Assembly: GCF_001855565.1 (NCBI RefSeq)
Contig: NZ_MKCR01000001.1
Location: 1 to 64,000, forward strand
DNA: 64,000 bases
Source: Chromobacterium amazonense
GTDB lineage: Bacteria; Pseudomonadota; Gammaproteobacteria; Burkholderiales; Chromobacteriaceae
Reading direction: 5' to 3'
The notes below the pieces were generated by a model. That model did not search any database. It saw only the letters and a program-made list of their open reading frames with translations, and was not told the DNA's origin. Of the stretch, positions 37,371 through 49,362 are shown one piece after another. Positions within the stretch are counted from its first letter, which is position 1; each line of letters begins with the position of its first letter. Both the position numbers and the translations under genes were made by a program.

Positions 37371-37446
37371 TGGAGCGGGAAACGAGGCTCGAACTCGCGA
37401 CCTCAACCTTGGCAAGGTTGCGCTCTACCAACTGAGCTATTCCCGC
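37371..37446 (-). tRNA. tRNA-Gly(GCC), copy 5 of 5
   Basis: The sequence is the same as copy 1. It is the promoter-proximal member of the array, which is transcribed towards tRNA-Cys. Confidence 0.97.
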
Positions 37447-37545
37447 GCTGCATAACTTGCTACAACCATCTTGATCTCGCTGCTGCTTCGTCAGCGGCGG
37501 CGAGAGACTGCGAATTATAGAGATTTGTTTGGGGCTGTCAACACT

Positions 37546-38127
37546 TCATACATCTATTTTTTTCCCCGCAAACTGTTTGGCGGCCATTTGCAGGTAATAA
37601 ACCATTGACCATAAAGTCAATATGACCGCGACGTACATGGAAAAATTTCCCAAGCAGCGGGCATCAAGGCCCGGCAACAAGGTGCCATCGTACAGCAGCA
37701 GCGTGATCGCCAGCATTTGCGCAGCGGTTTTCAGTTTGCCGATATAAGCCACCGCCACGCTGTTGCGGTTGCCCATGCCCGCCATCCACTCGCGCAACGC
37801 CGAGATGGTGATCTCGCGGCCGATGATGATCATGGCCATCCAGCCTTCGGTGCGGCCCAGCTGCACCAGCAGGATCAGCGCGGCGGCGACGATGAGCTTG
37901 TCCGCCACCGGATCGAGAAAGGCGCCGAATGCCGATGTCTGCCCCAGCTTGCGCGCCAGAAAGCCATCCAGCCAGTCCGTGGCGGCCGCCAATGCGAAAA
38001 TGCCGGCCCCCACGACATTGCGGCTATGCAGCAGCAAGATGGAGTCCGGCAGGAAAAACACCGCCACGCAGATCGGGATCAAGGCGACCCTGATCCAGGT
38101 CAGTAATATCGGCAAATTGAAGGGCAT
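37546..38127 (-). CDS. pgsA: CDP-diacylglycerol-glycerol-3-phosphate 3-phosphatidyltransferase
   Basis: This is a 193-residue inner-membrane enzyme that makes phosphatidylglycerol phosphate, the first committed step to phosphatidylglycerol and cardiolipin. The CDP-alcohol phosphatidyltransferase signature is complete: DWLDGFLARKLGQTS then AFGAFLDPVADKL. Four to five membrane segments are visible, beginning NLPILLTWIRVALIPICVAV. It lies after uvrC in the same direction, 87 bp apart. Confidence 0.95.
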   Translation of the reverse strand: MPFNLPILLTWIRVALIPICVAVFFLPDSILLLHSRNVVGAGIFALAAATDWLDGFLARKLGQTSAFGAFLDPVADKLIVAAALILLVQLGRTEGWMAMIIIGREITISALREWMAGMGNRNSVAVAYIGKLKTAAQMLAITLLLYDGTLLPGLDARCLGNFSMYVAVILTLWSMVYYLQMAAKQFAGKKIDV

Positions 38128-38214
38128 CGGTTTGGGTCTTGTCGCTTTAGGCTCGTCAACAACGCTAGCCGGCGCCCCGAGCCTGGATCAGGGGTGCCCG
38201 CCGCTTACAATCAA

Positions 38215-40020
38215 CTAATGCAAGGCATTGTAAATCTTTTCCGCCAGGGTGCGGCTGATGCCGTCCACCTGCGTCAGGTCATCCACGCTGGCGGCCGCCA
38301 CGCCGCGCAGCCCGCCAAAACGCGTCAGCAACTGCTGGCGGCGCTTGGCGCCGATGCCGGGAATGTCTTCCAGCGTCGATGCCGTGCGCGCCTTGGCCCG
38401 GCGCGCGCGATGGCCTGTGATGGCGAAGCGGTGGGCCTCGTCGCGCACGGTCTGGATCAGGTGCAATGCCGGATGGTCTTGGCGCAATTGTAGCGTCTTT
38501 TCCAAGTACGGCAGGATCAGCGTTTCCAGACCGGGCTTGCGCTCCTCCCCCTTGGCGATGCCGACGATGGGCAGATTCAGCCCCAATTCGCCGAATACCT
38601 CCAGCGCCACGCCCACTTGGCCCTTGCCGCCGTCGATGAACACCGCGTCCGGCAATCTGCCCTCGCCGTCCGCCAGTTTGCCGTAGCGACGTGACAGGAC
38701 TTCGCGCATGGCGGCGTAATCGTCGCCCGGCGCGGCGGTGGTGATGTTGAAGCGCCTGTATTCGCCAGGCTGCATCGCGCCCTTGTCGTACACCACGCAG
38801 GACGCCACCGTGGCCTCTCCCATGGAGTGGCTGATGTCGAAGCACTCGAAACGGCCGGCGTCCTCCAGTTCCAGCACTTCGTTCAACTGCGCCAGCCGCT
38901 GGGTTTGCGTGGCCTTGCTGCCCAAACGCTGCAGAATGGCCAGCTCGGCGTTCTTTTCCGCCATCTCCAGCCATACCCGACGCTCGCCTATCGGGTTGCT
39001 GACGATGGCGATCTTGCGGCCTGCCCGCTCTTGCAAAAACTGCTGCAGCGCGTCGTCTAGCCCGCCATTGACGACCAGCGTCGTCGGAACCGCGGCATTC
39101 AGATAGTGCTGGGCGACGAAGGCCTGCAGGATTTCCTCAGCGGTATCGGCTTCACCGCCTATCGGGAAGTGGCTCTTGTCCCCCAGATGGCGGCCGCCTC
39201 GTATCATCACCAGATTGACGCAGGGCTGGCCATCGCGGATTCGCGCCGCCACCACGTCGCAGTCCTGCTGGCTCTGGTTGCTGGCGACAAACTGCTTCTC
39301 CTGCACCCGCGCCAGCGCCTGGATCTGGTCGCGCAGCTCGGCCGCCTGCTCAAAGGCCATCGCCTCCGCCGCCGCCGTCATCCGCCGCGTCAGTTCGTCT
39401 ATCAGCTCGCTCTGCCGCCCATTCAGGAAGGCGACCGCGCTGGCGACATCCGCCGCGTACTCTTCTTTGGAAATATGCTCGACGCAGGGGCCGGAGCAGC
39501 GCTTGATCTGATACAGCAGACAGGGGCGGGAACGATTGGCGAACACCGCGTCCTCGCAGGTGCGCAAGCGGAAGACTTTTTGCAGGATCTGGATGCTCTC
39601 GCGCACCGCGTAGCTGTTGGGAAACGGTCCGAAGTACTGATTGGGCTTTTTCGGCTCGCCGCGGTAATACGCCATCTGCGGAAAGGCATGGCCGCTGAGC
39701 ATCAGATAGGGATAGGACTTGTCGTCGCGAAACAAAATGTTATAGCGCGGCGACAGTGCCTTGATCAGATTGTTCTCCAGAATCAAGGCCTCGGCCTCGG
39801 AGCGCGTGACCGTGGTTTCGATATTGGCGATCTGCCGCACCATCAGCCGGATGCGCGGGCTGAGGTCGTTCTTCTGGAAATACGAGCTGACGCGGCGCTT
39901 CAGATCTATCGCCTTGCCGACGTACAGCACCTTGCCGTCTTCGCCCAGCATGCGGTAGACGCCGGGCAGCGACGGCAGGTTCTGCAATACGCTCTGGTAG
40001 TCGAATTCGGGCTTGGACAC
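38215..40020 (-). CDS. uvrC: Excinuclease ABC subunit C
   Basis: This 601-residue nuclease makes both incisions in nucleotide excision repair with UvrAB. It shows the N-terminal GIY-YIG domain ([19 protein letters not shown]), the UVR motif around residue 200 (Glu/Ala-rich helix pair), the RNase H-like C-terminal nuclease domain ([18 protein letters not shown]) and paired helix-hairpin-helix motifs near the end ([20 protein letters not shown]). The length is normal. A DUF4124 gene ends one base upstream, and pgsA follows. Confidence 0.97.
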   Translation of the reverse strand: MSKPEFDYQSVLQNLPSLPGVYRMLGEDGKVLYVGKAIDLKRRVSSYFQKNDLSPRIRLMVRQIANIETTVTRSEAEALILENNLIKALSPRYNILFRDDKSYPYLMLSGHAFPQMAYYRGEPKKPNQYFGPFPNSYAVRESIQILQKVFRLRTCEDAVFANRSRPCLLYQIKRCSGPCVEHISKEEYAADVASAVAFLNGRQSELIDELTRRMTAAAEAMAFEQAAELRDQIQALARVQEKQFVASNQSQQDCDVVAARIRDGQPCVNLVMIRGGRHLGDKSHFPIGGEADTAEEILQAFVAQHYLNAAVPTTLVVNGGLDDALQQFLQERAGRKIAIVSNPIGERRVWLEMAEKNAELAILQRLGSKATQTQRLAQLNEVLELEDAGRFECFDISHSMGEATVASCVVYDKGAMQPGEYRRFNITTAAPGDDYAAMREVLSRRYGKLADGEGRLPDAVFIDGGKGQVGVALEVFGELGLNLPIVGIAKGEERKPGLETLILPYLEKTLQLRQDHPALHLIQTVRDEAHRFAITGHRARRAKARTASTLEDIPGIGAKRRQQLLTRFGGLRGVAAASVDDLTQVDGISRTLAEKIYNALH

Positions 40021-40452
40021 TTATTTATTGCACCAGGTCTGTACGTCTTTCTGAGCCTGGCGGATCATCTCGTTGCGCTGGGCGTCGGTGGCCAGCGCGG
40101 TGGAGCCCGGCAGGCGGATGCGCCCGTTCAGCTGCAGCGTGGACAAATTGTTTTGCGCCTGCTTGCAGTTCTGCTCCTTGATCTTGGCGTTGGCGGCCGC
40201 GATGGCCGCGCTATCCGACGCCACGGGCTTGCTCTCGGCTTTCTTTTCCGTCTTTTTTTCCGATTGCGGCGCGGAGGCCGGCATCGGCGCAGAGTGCGTC
40301 CGCACGTTCAGCTTGCGCGCGTTGACATTGGGCGGCGGCTGATCGGAATACACCTTTTTGCCGTTGGCGTCGGTCCAGGTGTAGACCTCGGCCAACGCGG
40401 CGGCCGGCGTCAGCAAAACCAGCAAAAACGTCCATACTAAAGATGACTTCAT
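40021..40452 (-). CDS. DUF4124 domain-containing secreted protein
   Basis: This 143-residue protein has a signal peptide ending AAALAEV and the DUF4124 opening VYTWTDANGKKVYSDQPPP near the mature N-terminus. A Lys/Pro/Ala-rich linker and a C-terminal helical part with two Cys (EQNCKQAQNN and VQTWCNK) follow. I start it at ATG 40450-40452, where the signal peptide begins; the upstream 22 codons are unlikely. The function of the family is not established. It is adjacent to uvrC, with stop and start touching. Confidence 0.85.
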   Translation of the reverse strand: MKSSLVWTFLLVLLTPAAALAEVYTWTDANGKKVYSDQPPPNVNARKLNVRTHSAPMPASAPQSEKKTEKKAESKPVASDSAAIAAANAKIKEQNCKQAQNNLSTLQLNGRIRLPGSTALATDAQRNEMIRQAQKDVQTWCNK

Positions 40453-40583
40453 TGTCGCTATCCCCGAACCCTCTGGCTGTATGTCTCGGATTGTAAGGCT
40501 TGCCATCCGGCCGCGCAAAAGCGGTCGGAACGCGTTTTTGCAGAACAGTCGCCGATCCGGTACAATGCGGCTTTGCCGCCTAA

Positions 40584-42056
<1,473 letters not shown>

Positions 42057-42080
42057 GCCGTTACGCTGGAATTCGCCATG

Positions 42081-42109
42081 AAGGCAGGCCTCTAGGCCTG
42101 CCTTTTTCT
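42081..42109 (+). terminator. Terminator of guaB
   Basis: AAGGCAGGCC and GGCCTGCCTT pair over 10 bp with a four-base loop, followed by a T run. Confidence 0.92.
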
Positions 42110-42198
42110 TTGTCCATCTCGCTTTTCGGCCGCCCATCCTCCGTACTCACCACTGCGTCTCGCTTACGCGCGGCGCTATCCGCCGCGCCCACAAACAA

Positions 42199-42224
42199 AA
42201 CCGCCCGGACCAGGCCGGGCGGTT
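42199..42224 (-). terminator. Terminator of the phosphoesterase gene
   Basis: AACCGCCCGG and CCGGGCGGTT form a strong stem. Read on the minus strand it is followed by TTTGTTTG and lies 20 bp after the gene's stop. Confidence 0.8.
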
Positions 42225-42244
42225 GCAATGGAACGATGTCCCGC

Positions 42245-44380
42245 TTAGTTGAACGACAGCGCGCTCAGGAAGTCTCCCATCGGCTTGCCGCCGTTCTTCA
42301 CCAGCGCCGCGTCGCGCGCAGTTACGCCCGGCAGCGGCTTCAAGCCGAAGCGGCGAGTCAGGAAGCGCAGGATAGATGCGGTGTCGTACTGGGTATGATC
42401 GACAAAGCCCTTCTTGGCGAACGGCGAGATCACAATCGCCGGGATGCGGGTGCCCGGTCCCCAGCCATCGCCTTTCGGCACCGCGGCATGGTCGTAGAAA
42501 CCGCCGTTTTCGTCGTAGGTGACGATCACCAGCATGTTTTTCCACTGCGGGCTCTTCTGCAATTGGGCGATCACCGAGGCGATGTGCTGGTCGCCATCGG
42601 TCACGCTGGCATAGCCAGGATGCTGGTTCAGATTGCCCTGCGGCTTGTAGAACGCCACTTGCGGCAACTGGCCCTTGGCTGCGTCGGCGAGGAAGCTCTG
42701 ATCGAAGTCCTTCAGGTGCTTGGCGCGGTAGTCAGCCTGCTTCACCGGGTCAAAATTGGCGAAGTAATTGAAAGGCTGGTGATGCGGCTGGAACTGGATC
42801 GCGCCGCCGTAAATCTGGCTGCTGTCGGTGAGCGCGGTATTCCAGCCACCCGCATACCAGGCCCAGCTGACCTTCTTGTCGTCCAGACGGTCGGCAATGG
42901 TGGCCTGGGTTTGCACCGGCAAAGTGGAAGCCTTCGTCAGATCGCCGTATTGCTTTTTGTCCGCGGAGGCGTTGCCGGTCGGCTGGAACGGCGGCTGCAT
43001 GGTATTCACGGCGTAGAACTTGCCATCCTTGGCCGCGGGGGTGCCGTCGCTCCTGAATTTAGGCGTCAAGGTGCTGTCGTTCTTGTAAACCGGCTTGCCA
43101 ATCAGCGCCGAGGCCGGGCTATTGGCCGCCGGCGTCAGACGCAGGAAATTGCCCTTGGCGTCGGTATCGATCGCCGAGATGCTGCCCTTGGCGACCGAGG
43201 TGTCGGCATTGGGATATTCCGGCGCGCAGGCGCAGATCAGGTACTGGTGATTGAGGAAAGAGCCGCCGAAAGCGCCCATGAAGAAGTTGTCGGCCAGCGT
43301 ATACTGCTTGGCCAGCTGCCACATCGCCATCTTGCTGCCGTCGTAGTAGCCCATGGTCAGGCCGCCGGCATCGGAATACGCGGCGAATTTGTCGTTGGCG
43401 CCGCCATTGATCTGCATCTGGTTATTGAAGAAGCGGTGCACCAGATCGCGCGTGATCACCGATTGCGACACCACCACGCCCGTGCCGTTCAGGCCCTTGG
43501 GATCGTCGATCTGGAACGGCTTGTTGGCGAAGTTAGCCGTCTGCTGCTGGGTCAAGCTCACGCTCTGGCCGCCAGCGGTCAGGCCACCCCATGTCGGCGG
43601 CAAGACGGGCAGGACCGAGCCGTCAAAATCCTTCTGCGGCTCCGCCTTGCCCTTGGACGTCGGATTGACGTTCGGAATGCCGTTGGCGCCAGGGAATAGG
43701 CCGTACAAGTTATCAAAGCCGCGGTTCTCGGCGTAGATCACCACCACGTTCTTGATATCGCTCAGGCCCAGACGTTTGTGCAGATTGCTCTTGATATCGC
43801 CGGCGGCGCCGGCTTCCTTCACCGCGCTGGCGATGGCGTCGATGTTCTGGTTGATCGCAGACTTCAGCGTGGCCTTGACGTCGGGATCGCTTTCCTTGTT
43901 GTGGTCGGCCATCACTTTTTCCGGATCGACGCCTAGGCGATCGGCCACGGCCTTGCGCGCGGTGGGCAGATCCATGCCGCCATCCATCAGGTCAGCGATT
44001 TCGGTGGTCAATGAGCTGACCACCACATTATTGGCGCCGGACGGGGCGCGGAAAATCAGCGGGTCGGTTACCGGGGTGGCCGTGCCGGTATCGGGGTCAT
44101 AACGCGTCGCATCGGTTCCCACCTCCACCAGCACCGCGCCACTGCCTTTCAGCGAAAACGCGCCATTGTTGTCGGTGTAGGTAAACGGCTCATTGCTGTC
44201 GCAATGTCCGTTGCCATTCTGATCCAGACACACTTTGGCGTGGCGGAAATAGCTGCCGGTCACCACGCCGCTGGTGCTGGAGGGTGACGCGCTGGCGGTA
44301 GAGGAACCGCCGCCGCCGCAGGCGGTCAGTACGGCCGCGCCGATCAGGGTCAGCGCAAAGCCACAGGTCAAGCGTTGCAT
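42245..44380 (-). CDS. Lipoprotein phosphoesterase (phospholipase C / acid phosphatase AcpA family)
   Basis: This 711-residue secreted lipoprotein has a signal peptide and the lipobox LTACGGGG (Cys about 20). Residues 40-200 form a separate domain with a calcium-loop-like DQNGNGHCDSNEP. From about 210 the phosphoesterase domain shows VVVIYAENRGFDNLYGLFPG (nucleophile region), VIVTYDENGGFYDH, GPGTRIPAIVISPFAKKG and HTQYDTASILRFLTRRF. The family hydrolyses phosphomonoesters or phospholipids; which of these cannot be told. The start is at ATG 44380, just before the lipoprotein signal. A PhoB box lies in the divergent intergenic region, which fits phosphate-starvation control. Confidence 0.88.
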   Translation of the reverse strand: MQRLTCGFALTLIGAAVLTACGGGGSSTASASPSSTSGVVTGSYFRHAKVCLDQNGNGHCDSNEPFTYTDNNGAFSLKGSGAVLVEVGTDATRYDPDTGTATPVTDPLIFRAPSGANNVVVSSLTTEIADLMDGGMDLPTARKAVADRLGVDPEKVMADHNKESDPDVKATLKSAINQNIDAIASAVKEAGAAGDIKSNLHKRLGLSDIKNVVVIYAENRGFDNLYGLFPGANGIPNVNPTSKGKAEPQKDFDGSVLPVLPPTWGGLTAGGQSVSLTQQQTANFANKPFQIDDPKGLNGTGVVVSQSVITRDLVHRFFNNQMQINGGANDKFAAYSDAGGLTMGYYDGSKMAMWQLAKQYTLADNFFMGAFGGSFLNHQYLICACAPEYPNADTSVAKGSISAIDTDAKGNFLRLTPAANSPASALIGKPVYKNDSTLTPKFRSDGTPAAKDGKFYAVNTMQPPFQPTGNASADKKQYGDLTKASTLPVQTQATIADRLDDKKVSWAWYAGGWNTALTDSSQIYGGAIQFQPHHQPFNYFANFDPVKQADYRAKHLKDFDQSFLADAAKGQLPQVAFYKPQGNLNQHPGYASVTDGDQHIASVIAQLQKSPQWKNMLVIVTYDENGGFYDHAAVPKGDGWGPGTRIPAIVISPFAKKGFVDHTQYDTASILRFLTRRFGLKPLPGVTARDAALVKNGGKPMGDFLSALSFN

Positions 44381-44498
44381 GGGATGATCATCCTTGCGGT
44401 TTGATGAAGTGTGCGGATTATCCTGATGGAATGTTTCATTATGCTTACAAACTGTTAACATTACACGCGCCCACTACATCCGGGAAACAAACTGCCCA

Positions 44499-44516
44499 CT
44501 GTCACATTTCTGTCAC
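44499..44516 (+). promoter_or_regulatory. PhoB box
   Basis: CTGTCAC-ATTT-CTGTCAC matches the consensus of two CTGTCA(T/C) repeats 11 bp apart with an AT-rich spacer. It lies between the divergent phosphoesterase and cytochrome c peroxidase-like genes, 45 bp before the latter's start codon. Confidence 0.75.
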
Positions 44517-44560
44517 TTTCACGCAGTACAGTCGCCGCCACACCTCATTCATCCGACATC

Positions 44561-45808
44561 ATGCTGCGCACACTCATCCCGCTATCGATTCTGGCCGCCC
44601 TTTCCACTTCCACTCTTGCCGCTCCGCCAGCCAAACCAGCTTATGTCGGCGCCGCCTATGCGCCCGGCGCCCGGCCGGTCAGCGCCAAGGCCTTGGAAAG
44701 CTTGGGCCGCCAGCTATTTTTCGACCGCTCGCTATCGGCGTCCGGCGCCATGTCCTGCGCCACCTGCCATAGCCCAGCGCATGCCTATGGCCCGCCCAAC
44801 GGATTGGCCGTGCAACTGGGCGGCGTCGATGGCAAGCAACCTGGCGCCCGCGCCGTGCCATCCCTGCGTTATCTGCAAACCGTGCCGGCCTTCAGCGAAC
44901 ACTTCCACGACGACGATGGCAATGACAGCGAGGATGCCGGCCCGACTGGCGGCTTCACCTGGGACGGCCGCGCCGACTCCACCCACAGCCAGGCCTCCCT
45001 GCCCTTGCTGGCCGCCAACGAAATGGCCAATGGCACGCCAGCCGCCGTAGTGAAAAAATTGCAGGCGTCGCATGCGGCGAACAGTTTCCGCCAGTTGTTC
45101 GGCAAGGACATCTTCAGCCATCCGGACGCGGCGTTCGCCAAGGCGGTGCTGGCGCTGGAGGTTTTCCAGCAGAACCCCAGGGAATTTGCCCCTTACAACA
45201 GCAAGTACGACGCCTATCTGCGCGGCCAAACCAAGCTCAGCGCCCAGGAAATGCATGGGCTGAAAGCCTTCAATGACCCGGCCAAGGGCAATTGCGCGTC
45301 CTGCCATCTGAGCGCGCGCAGCGAAAACGGCGCGTTTCCGCTGTTCAGCGATTTCGGCCACATCGCCGTCGGCGCGCCGCGCAACCCTGCCATCGCCGCC
45401 AACCGCAACAGCCATTACTACGACCTGGGCCTGTGCGGCCCCTATCGTACCGACCTCAAGAACCACCCCGAATACTGCGGCCTGTTCCGCACGCCCAGCC
45501 TGCGCAATGTCGCCACGCGCAAAACCTTCTTCCACAACGGCGTGTTCAGCGATCTGCGCCAGGTATTGCGCTTCTATGCCGAGCGCGACACGCATCCGGA
45601 AAAGTGGTACCCGAAAGGCAAGGATGGCAAAGTGGCGAAGTTTGATGATCTGCCGGCGCGCTACCATGGCAATGTCAACATGGAGCCGCCATTCGGCGGC
45701 AAACCCGGCGCCAAGTCGGCTTTCAACGAACAGGACATCAATGACATGCTCGCCTTCCTGAAAACGCTGAACGACGGCTACAAACCGCCCAAGCCGAAGA
45801 AGATCTGA
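44561..45808 (+). CDS. Di-haem cytochrome c peroxidase / MauG-like protein
   Basis: This 415-residue periplasmic protein has a signal peptide ending TSTLAAP. Two CxxCH haem sites are present: MSCATCHSPAHA (about residue 66) and GNCASCHLSARS (about 247). The spacing and the segment GLFRTPSLRNVATRKTFFHNG are those of bacterial di-haem cytochrome c peroxidases and MauG relatives. These reduce peroxide or oxidise protein side chains. It is divergent from the phosphoesterase and follows the PhoB box by 45 bp, so phosphate limitation may control it. A role linked to phosphate is inference only. Confidence 0.88.
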   Translation: MLRTLIPLSILAALSTSTLAAPPAKPAYVGAAYAPGARPVSAKALESLGRQLFFDRSLSASGAMSCATCHSPAHAYGPPNGLAVQLGGVDGKQPGARAVPSLRYLQTVPAFSEHFHDDDGNDSEDAGPTGGFTWDGRADSTHSQASLPLLAANEMANGTPAAVVKKLQASHAANSFRQLFGKDIFSHPDAAFAKAVLALEVFQQNPREFAPYNSKYDAYLRGQTKLSAQEMHGLKAFNDPAKGNCASCHLSARSENGAFPLFSDFGHIAVGAPRNPAIAANRNSHYYDLGLCGPYRTDLKNHPEYCGLFRTPSLRNVATRKTFFHNGVFSDLRQVLRFYAERDTHPEKWYPKGKDGKVAKFDDLPARYHGNVNMEPPFGGKPGAKSAFNEQDINDMLAFLKTLNDGYKPPKPKKI

Positions 45809-45840
45809 GAGCGCTCGCCCCGATCAGGTGGGCAGCCAAC

Positions 45841-45873
45841 AAAAAAGCCCACCGCTGCACGGTGGGCTTTTTT
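45841..45873. terminator. Bidirectional terminator between the peroxidase gene and purA
   Basis: AAAAAAGCCCACCG and CGGTGGGCTTTTTT pair perfectly over 14 bp around a five-base loop, between convergent genes. Confidence 0.93.
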
Positions 45874-45894
45874 ACTGGCGCAATCTCGCGCGGC

Positions 45895-47211
<1,317 letters not shown>

Positions 47212-47228
47212 TCAGATTCAAATAAAAA

Positions 47229-48380
47229 TCAATGAAACGGCGCCAGCTGCCAGCCCTGCTCGGCAGGCACCAGCTCGCGATCGCAATTCAACGCTTCCGC
47301 CGATTCGCCCAGATAATCGACCACCACCATCTCGCCCGCGGCGCGCAGACGCGCCACTTCCTCAGCGGCAGCCGGCAGATGGCGCGCCGAAACGCGGATG
47401 CCGCGGCTGGAATCGCGCTCCGGCAGGATGCGCAAAAGATCGCGCAAGTCCAGGCTGAAGCCGGTGGCAGGACGGGCGCGGCCAAAGCGCCGGCCCACAT
47501 TGTCGTAGCGGCCGCCGCGCGCGATGGCGTCGGACCAGCCCGGCGCGTAAGCCGCGAACATCAGGCCGGTGTGATAGAAGTCGCCGCGCAGCTCGGCCAG
47601 ATCGAAGCTCAGCTCCGCCCGGCCCTGCATCGCGCGGGCGATGGCGGACAGCTGCATCAACCCCAGCTCCACCTCCGGCAGCGAGGGCAGACGGGTGCGC
47701 GCCTTCTCCAGCACCGCGGCCGGGCCATACAACTCCGGCAACGCCAGGAAGGCGCTCTTGTAAGGCTCGGCCACGCCGGCCACCAGCGCGGCGATGCCCG
47801 CGGCGTCCTTGTTCTGCAACAGGCTGAACAGCTCGCGGCTCACCTCCGGCGCGAGGCCCGCCGCCGCGGCCAAGCCGCGGTAGATGGCGATATGGCCGAC
47901 GTCCAGACGCAGTTTTTCCACGCCGGCTTTTTCCAGCGTGGACAGCATCAGATCGATGATCTCCAGATCGGCCTCGATGCCGGCGTATCCGTACAGCTCG
48001 GCTCCGACCTGCAGCGGCTCGCGCGAGCTGGTCAAGCCGGATGGACGGCTGTGCACCACGCTGCCGGCGTAGCACAGGCGAGTGACGCCGGTGCGGCCGC
48101 CCAACAGGTGGGCGTCGATGCGCGCCACCTGCGGCGTGATGTCCGCGCGCAGGCCCAGCTGCCGACCGGACAACTGGTCGTCCAGCTTGAAGGTTTTCAG
48201 ATCCAGCGTGACGTCGCCTTCGCTGACCAGCGAATCGATGTACTCGATCAGCGGCGGCAGCACCAGCTCGTAGCCGGCCACGCGGAAGCCTTCCAGCATC
48301 GCGGCCTTGGCGGATTCAACCTGGCGCGCCGTGGCCGGCAGGATGTCCGCGATATATTCAGGTAACAGCCAATTACGCAT
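47229..48380 (-). CDS. hisZ: ATP phosphoribosyltransferase regulatory subunit
   Basis: This 383-residue HisS-like protein without synthetase activity forms the HisG-HisZ complex of the first histidine synthesis step in species with the short HisG. It has class II motifs (LGLRADITPQVARIDAH; RGGRYDNVGRRFGRARPATG) but lacks the catalytic histidyl signature. It lies between hflC and purA, a common betaproteobacterial order. hisG is not in the window. Confidence 0.95.
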   Translation of the reverse strand: MRNWLLPEYIADILPATARQVESAKAAMLEGFRVAGYELVLPPLIEYIDSLVSEGDVTLDLKTFKLDDQLSGRQLGLRADITPQVARIDAHLLGGRTGVTRLCYAGSVVHSRPSGLTSSREPLQVGAELYGYAGIEADLEIIDLMLSTLEKAGVEKLRLDVGHIAIYRGLAAAAGLAPEVSRELFSLLQNKDAAGIAALVAGVAEPYKSAFLALPELYGPAAVLEKARTRLPSLPEVELGLMQLSAIARAMQGRAELSFDLAELRGDFYHTGLMFAAYAPGWSDAIARGGRYDNVGRRFGRARPATGFSLDLRDLLRILPERDSSRGIRVSARHLPAAAEEVARLRAAGEMVVVDYLGESAEALNCDRELVPAEQGWQLAPFH

Positions 48381-48398
48381 TTCGTTTCAACAGAATAA

Positions 48399-48420
48399 AA
48401 GGCGGGAGGAGCCCCGCCTT
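48399..48420 (-). terminator. Terminator after hflC
   Basis: On the minus strand AAGGCGGG and CCCGCCTT pair around a six-base loop, followed by TTATTCTG. It separates the hfl genes from hisZ and purA. Confidence 0.7.
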
Positions 48421-48477
48421 GTCATCAGCAAACTGGCCAGGTCGCCCCGGCCAGTCTTCTTTATACTCAATTGTCGC

Positions 48478-49362
48478 TTACTTGCTCTTGCCTTGTCCCG
48501 CCTGCGGGTTCTTCAGGTACTTGAAGAAATCGCTGCTTGGATCCAGCACCAGCACGTCGCTCTTGTTCTTGAACGACTCCTTGTACGCATCCATGCTGCG
48601 CCAGAAGGCGTAGAACTCCGGATTCTTGCCATAGGCTTCGGCGTAGATCGCTCCAGCCTTGGCGTCGCCGGCGCCCTTCAGCTCCTGCGCCTTGCGATAG
48701 GCTTCGGCCAGGATCACGTCGCGCTGCTTGTCGGCTTCCGCCCGCACCCGCTCGGCATCGGCCGCGCCTTCGCTGCGCAGCTTGCTGGCCACGGTGCGAC
48801 GCTCGGACTGCATGCGGTCGTAGACGGAACTGCTTATTTTATCCGGAAAGTCGACGCGTTTTAAGCGGACATCGAGAATTTCCACACCTATTTTACGCGC
48901 ATCCGCGTCCGCGCGCTTGCGAACCGTCTCCATCACCTGATCGCGCTGGCCGGAAATGACGTCGGCAACGGTCTTTTGGCCGAACTCCGCGCGCAGGCCA
49001 TCGTTGATGGTCTGCTTCAGACGCGCCACCGCGGCGGCTTCGGTGCCCACGCTCTTGTAGAACTGCGACACATCCACCACGCGCCATTTCACAAAGCTGT
49101 CCACCAGCACGTTTTTCTTCTCGCGGGTATTGAACAGCTCAGGCGTTTCCGCATCGATGGTCTGCACGCGGCGGTCGAAATAGCGCACGTTCTGCAGCAG
49201 CGGAATCTTGAACTGGATGCCCGGCTGGGAGATCACCTTGACCACCTCGCCGAACTGGAAGACCAGCGCGTACTGGCGCTGATCGACGGTGAACAGCGAC
49301 AAGCTGGCGACAAACAGCGCGCCGGCGATCGCCACCAGGGTTGGGATCAGTCTTTGCGTCAT
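48478..49362 (-). CDS. hflC: HflC, SPFH-domain regulator of FtsH
   Basis: This 294-residue inner-membrane protein has one N-terminal membrane segment (LIPTLVAIAGALFVASLSLFT) and an SPFH/prohibitin domain (GIQFKIPLLQNVRYFDRRVQ). With HflK it forms the large cage around the protease FtsH. Its ATG overlaps the hflK stop (ATGA). The C-terminal helix carries the usual YGKNPEFYAFWRSMDAYKES. Confidence 0.96.
   Translation of the reverse strand: MTQRLIPTLVAIAGALFVASLSLFTVDQRQYALVFQFGEVVKVISQPGIQFKIPLLQNVRYFDRRVQTIDAETPELFNTREKKNVLVDSFVKWRVVDVSQFYKSVGTEAAAVARLKQTINDGLRAEFGQKTVADVISGQRDQVMETVRKRADADARKIGVEILDVRLKRVDFPDKISSSVYDRMQSERRTVASKLRSEGAADAERVRAEADKQRDVILAEAYRKAQELKGAGDAKAGAIYAEAYGKNPEFYAFWRSMDAYKESFKNKSDVLVLDPSSDFFKYLKNPQAGQGKSK

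Noticed and set aside
42110..43699. 529-codon open frame on the plus strand opposite the phosphoesterase
   Set aside because: It is an antisense shadow; the phosphoesterase on the minus strand has a lipobox and catalytic motifs.
44420..44460. Second PhoB-like site on the minus strand before the phosphoesterase
   Set aside because: TGTAATGTTAACAGTTTGTAA has only loose similarity and the wrong spacing between half-sites.
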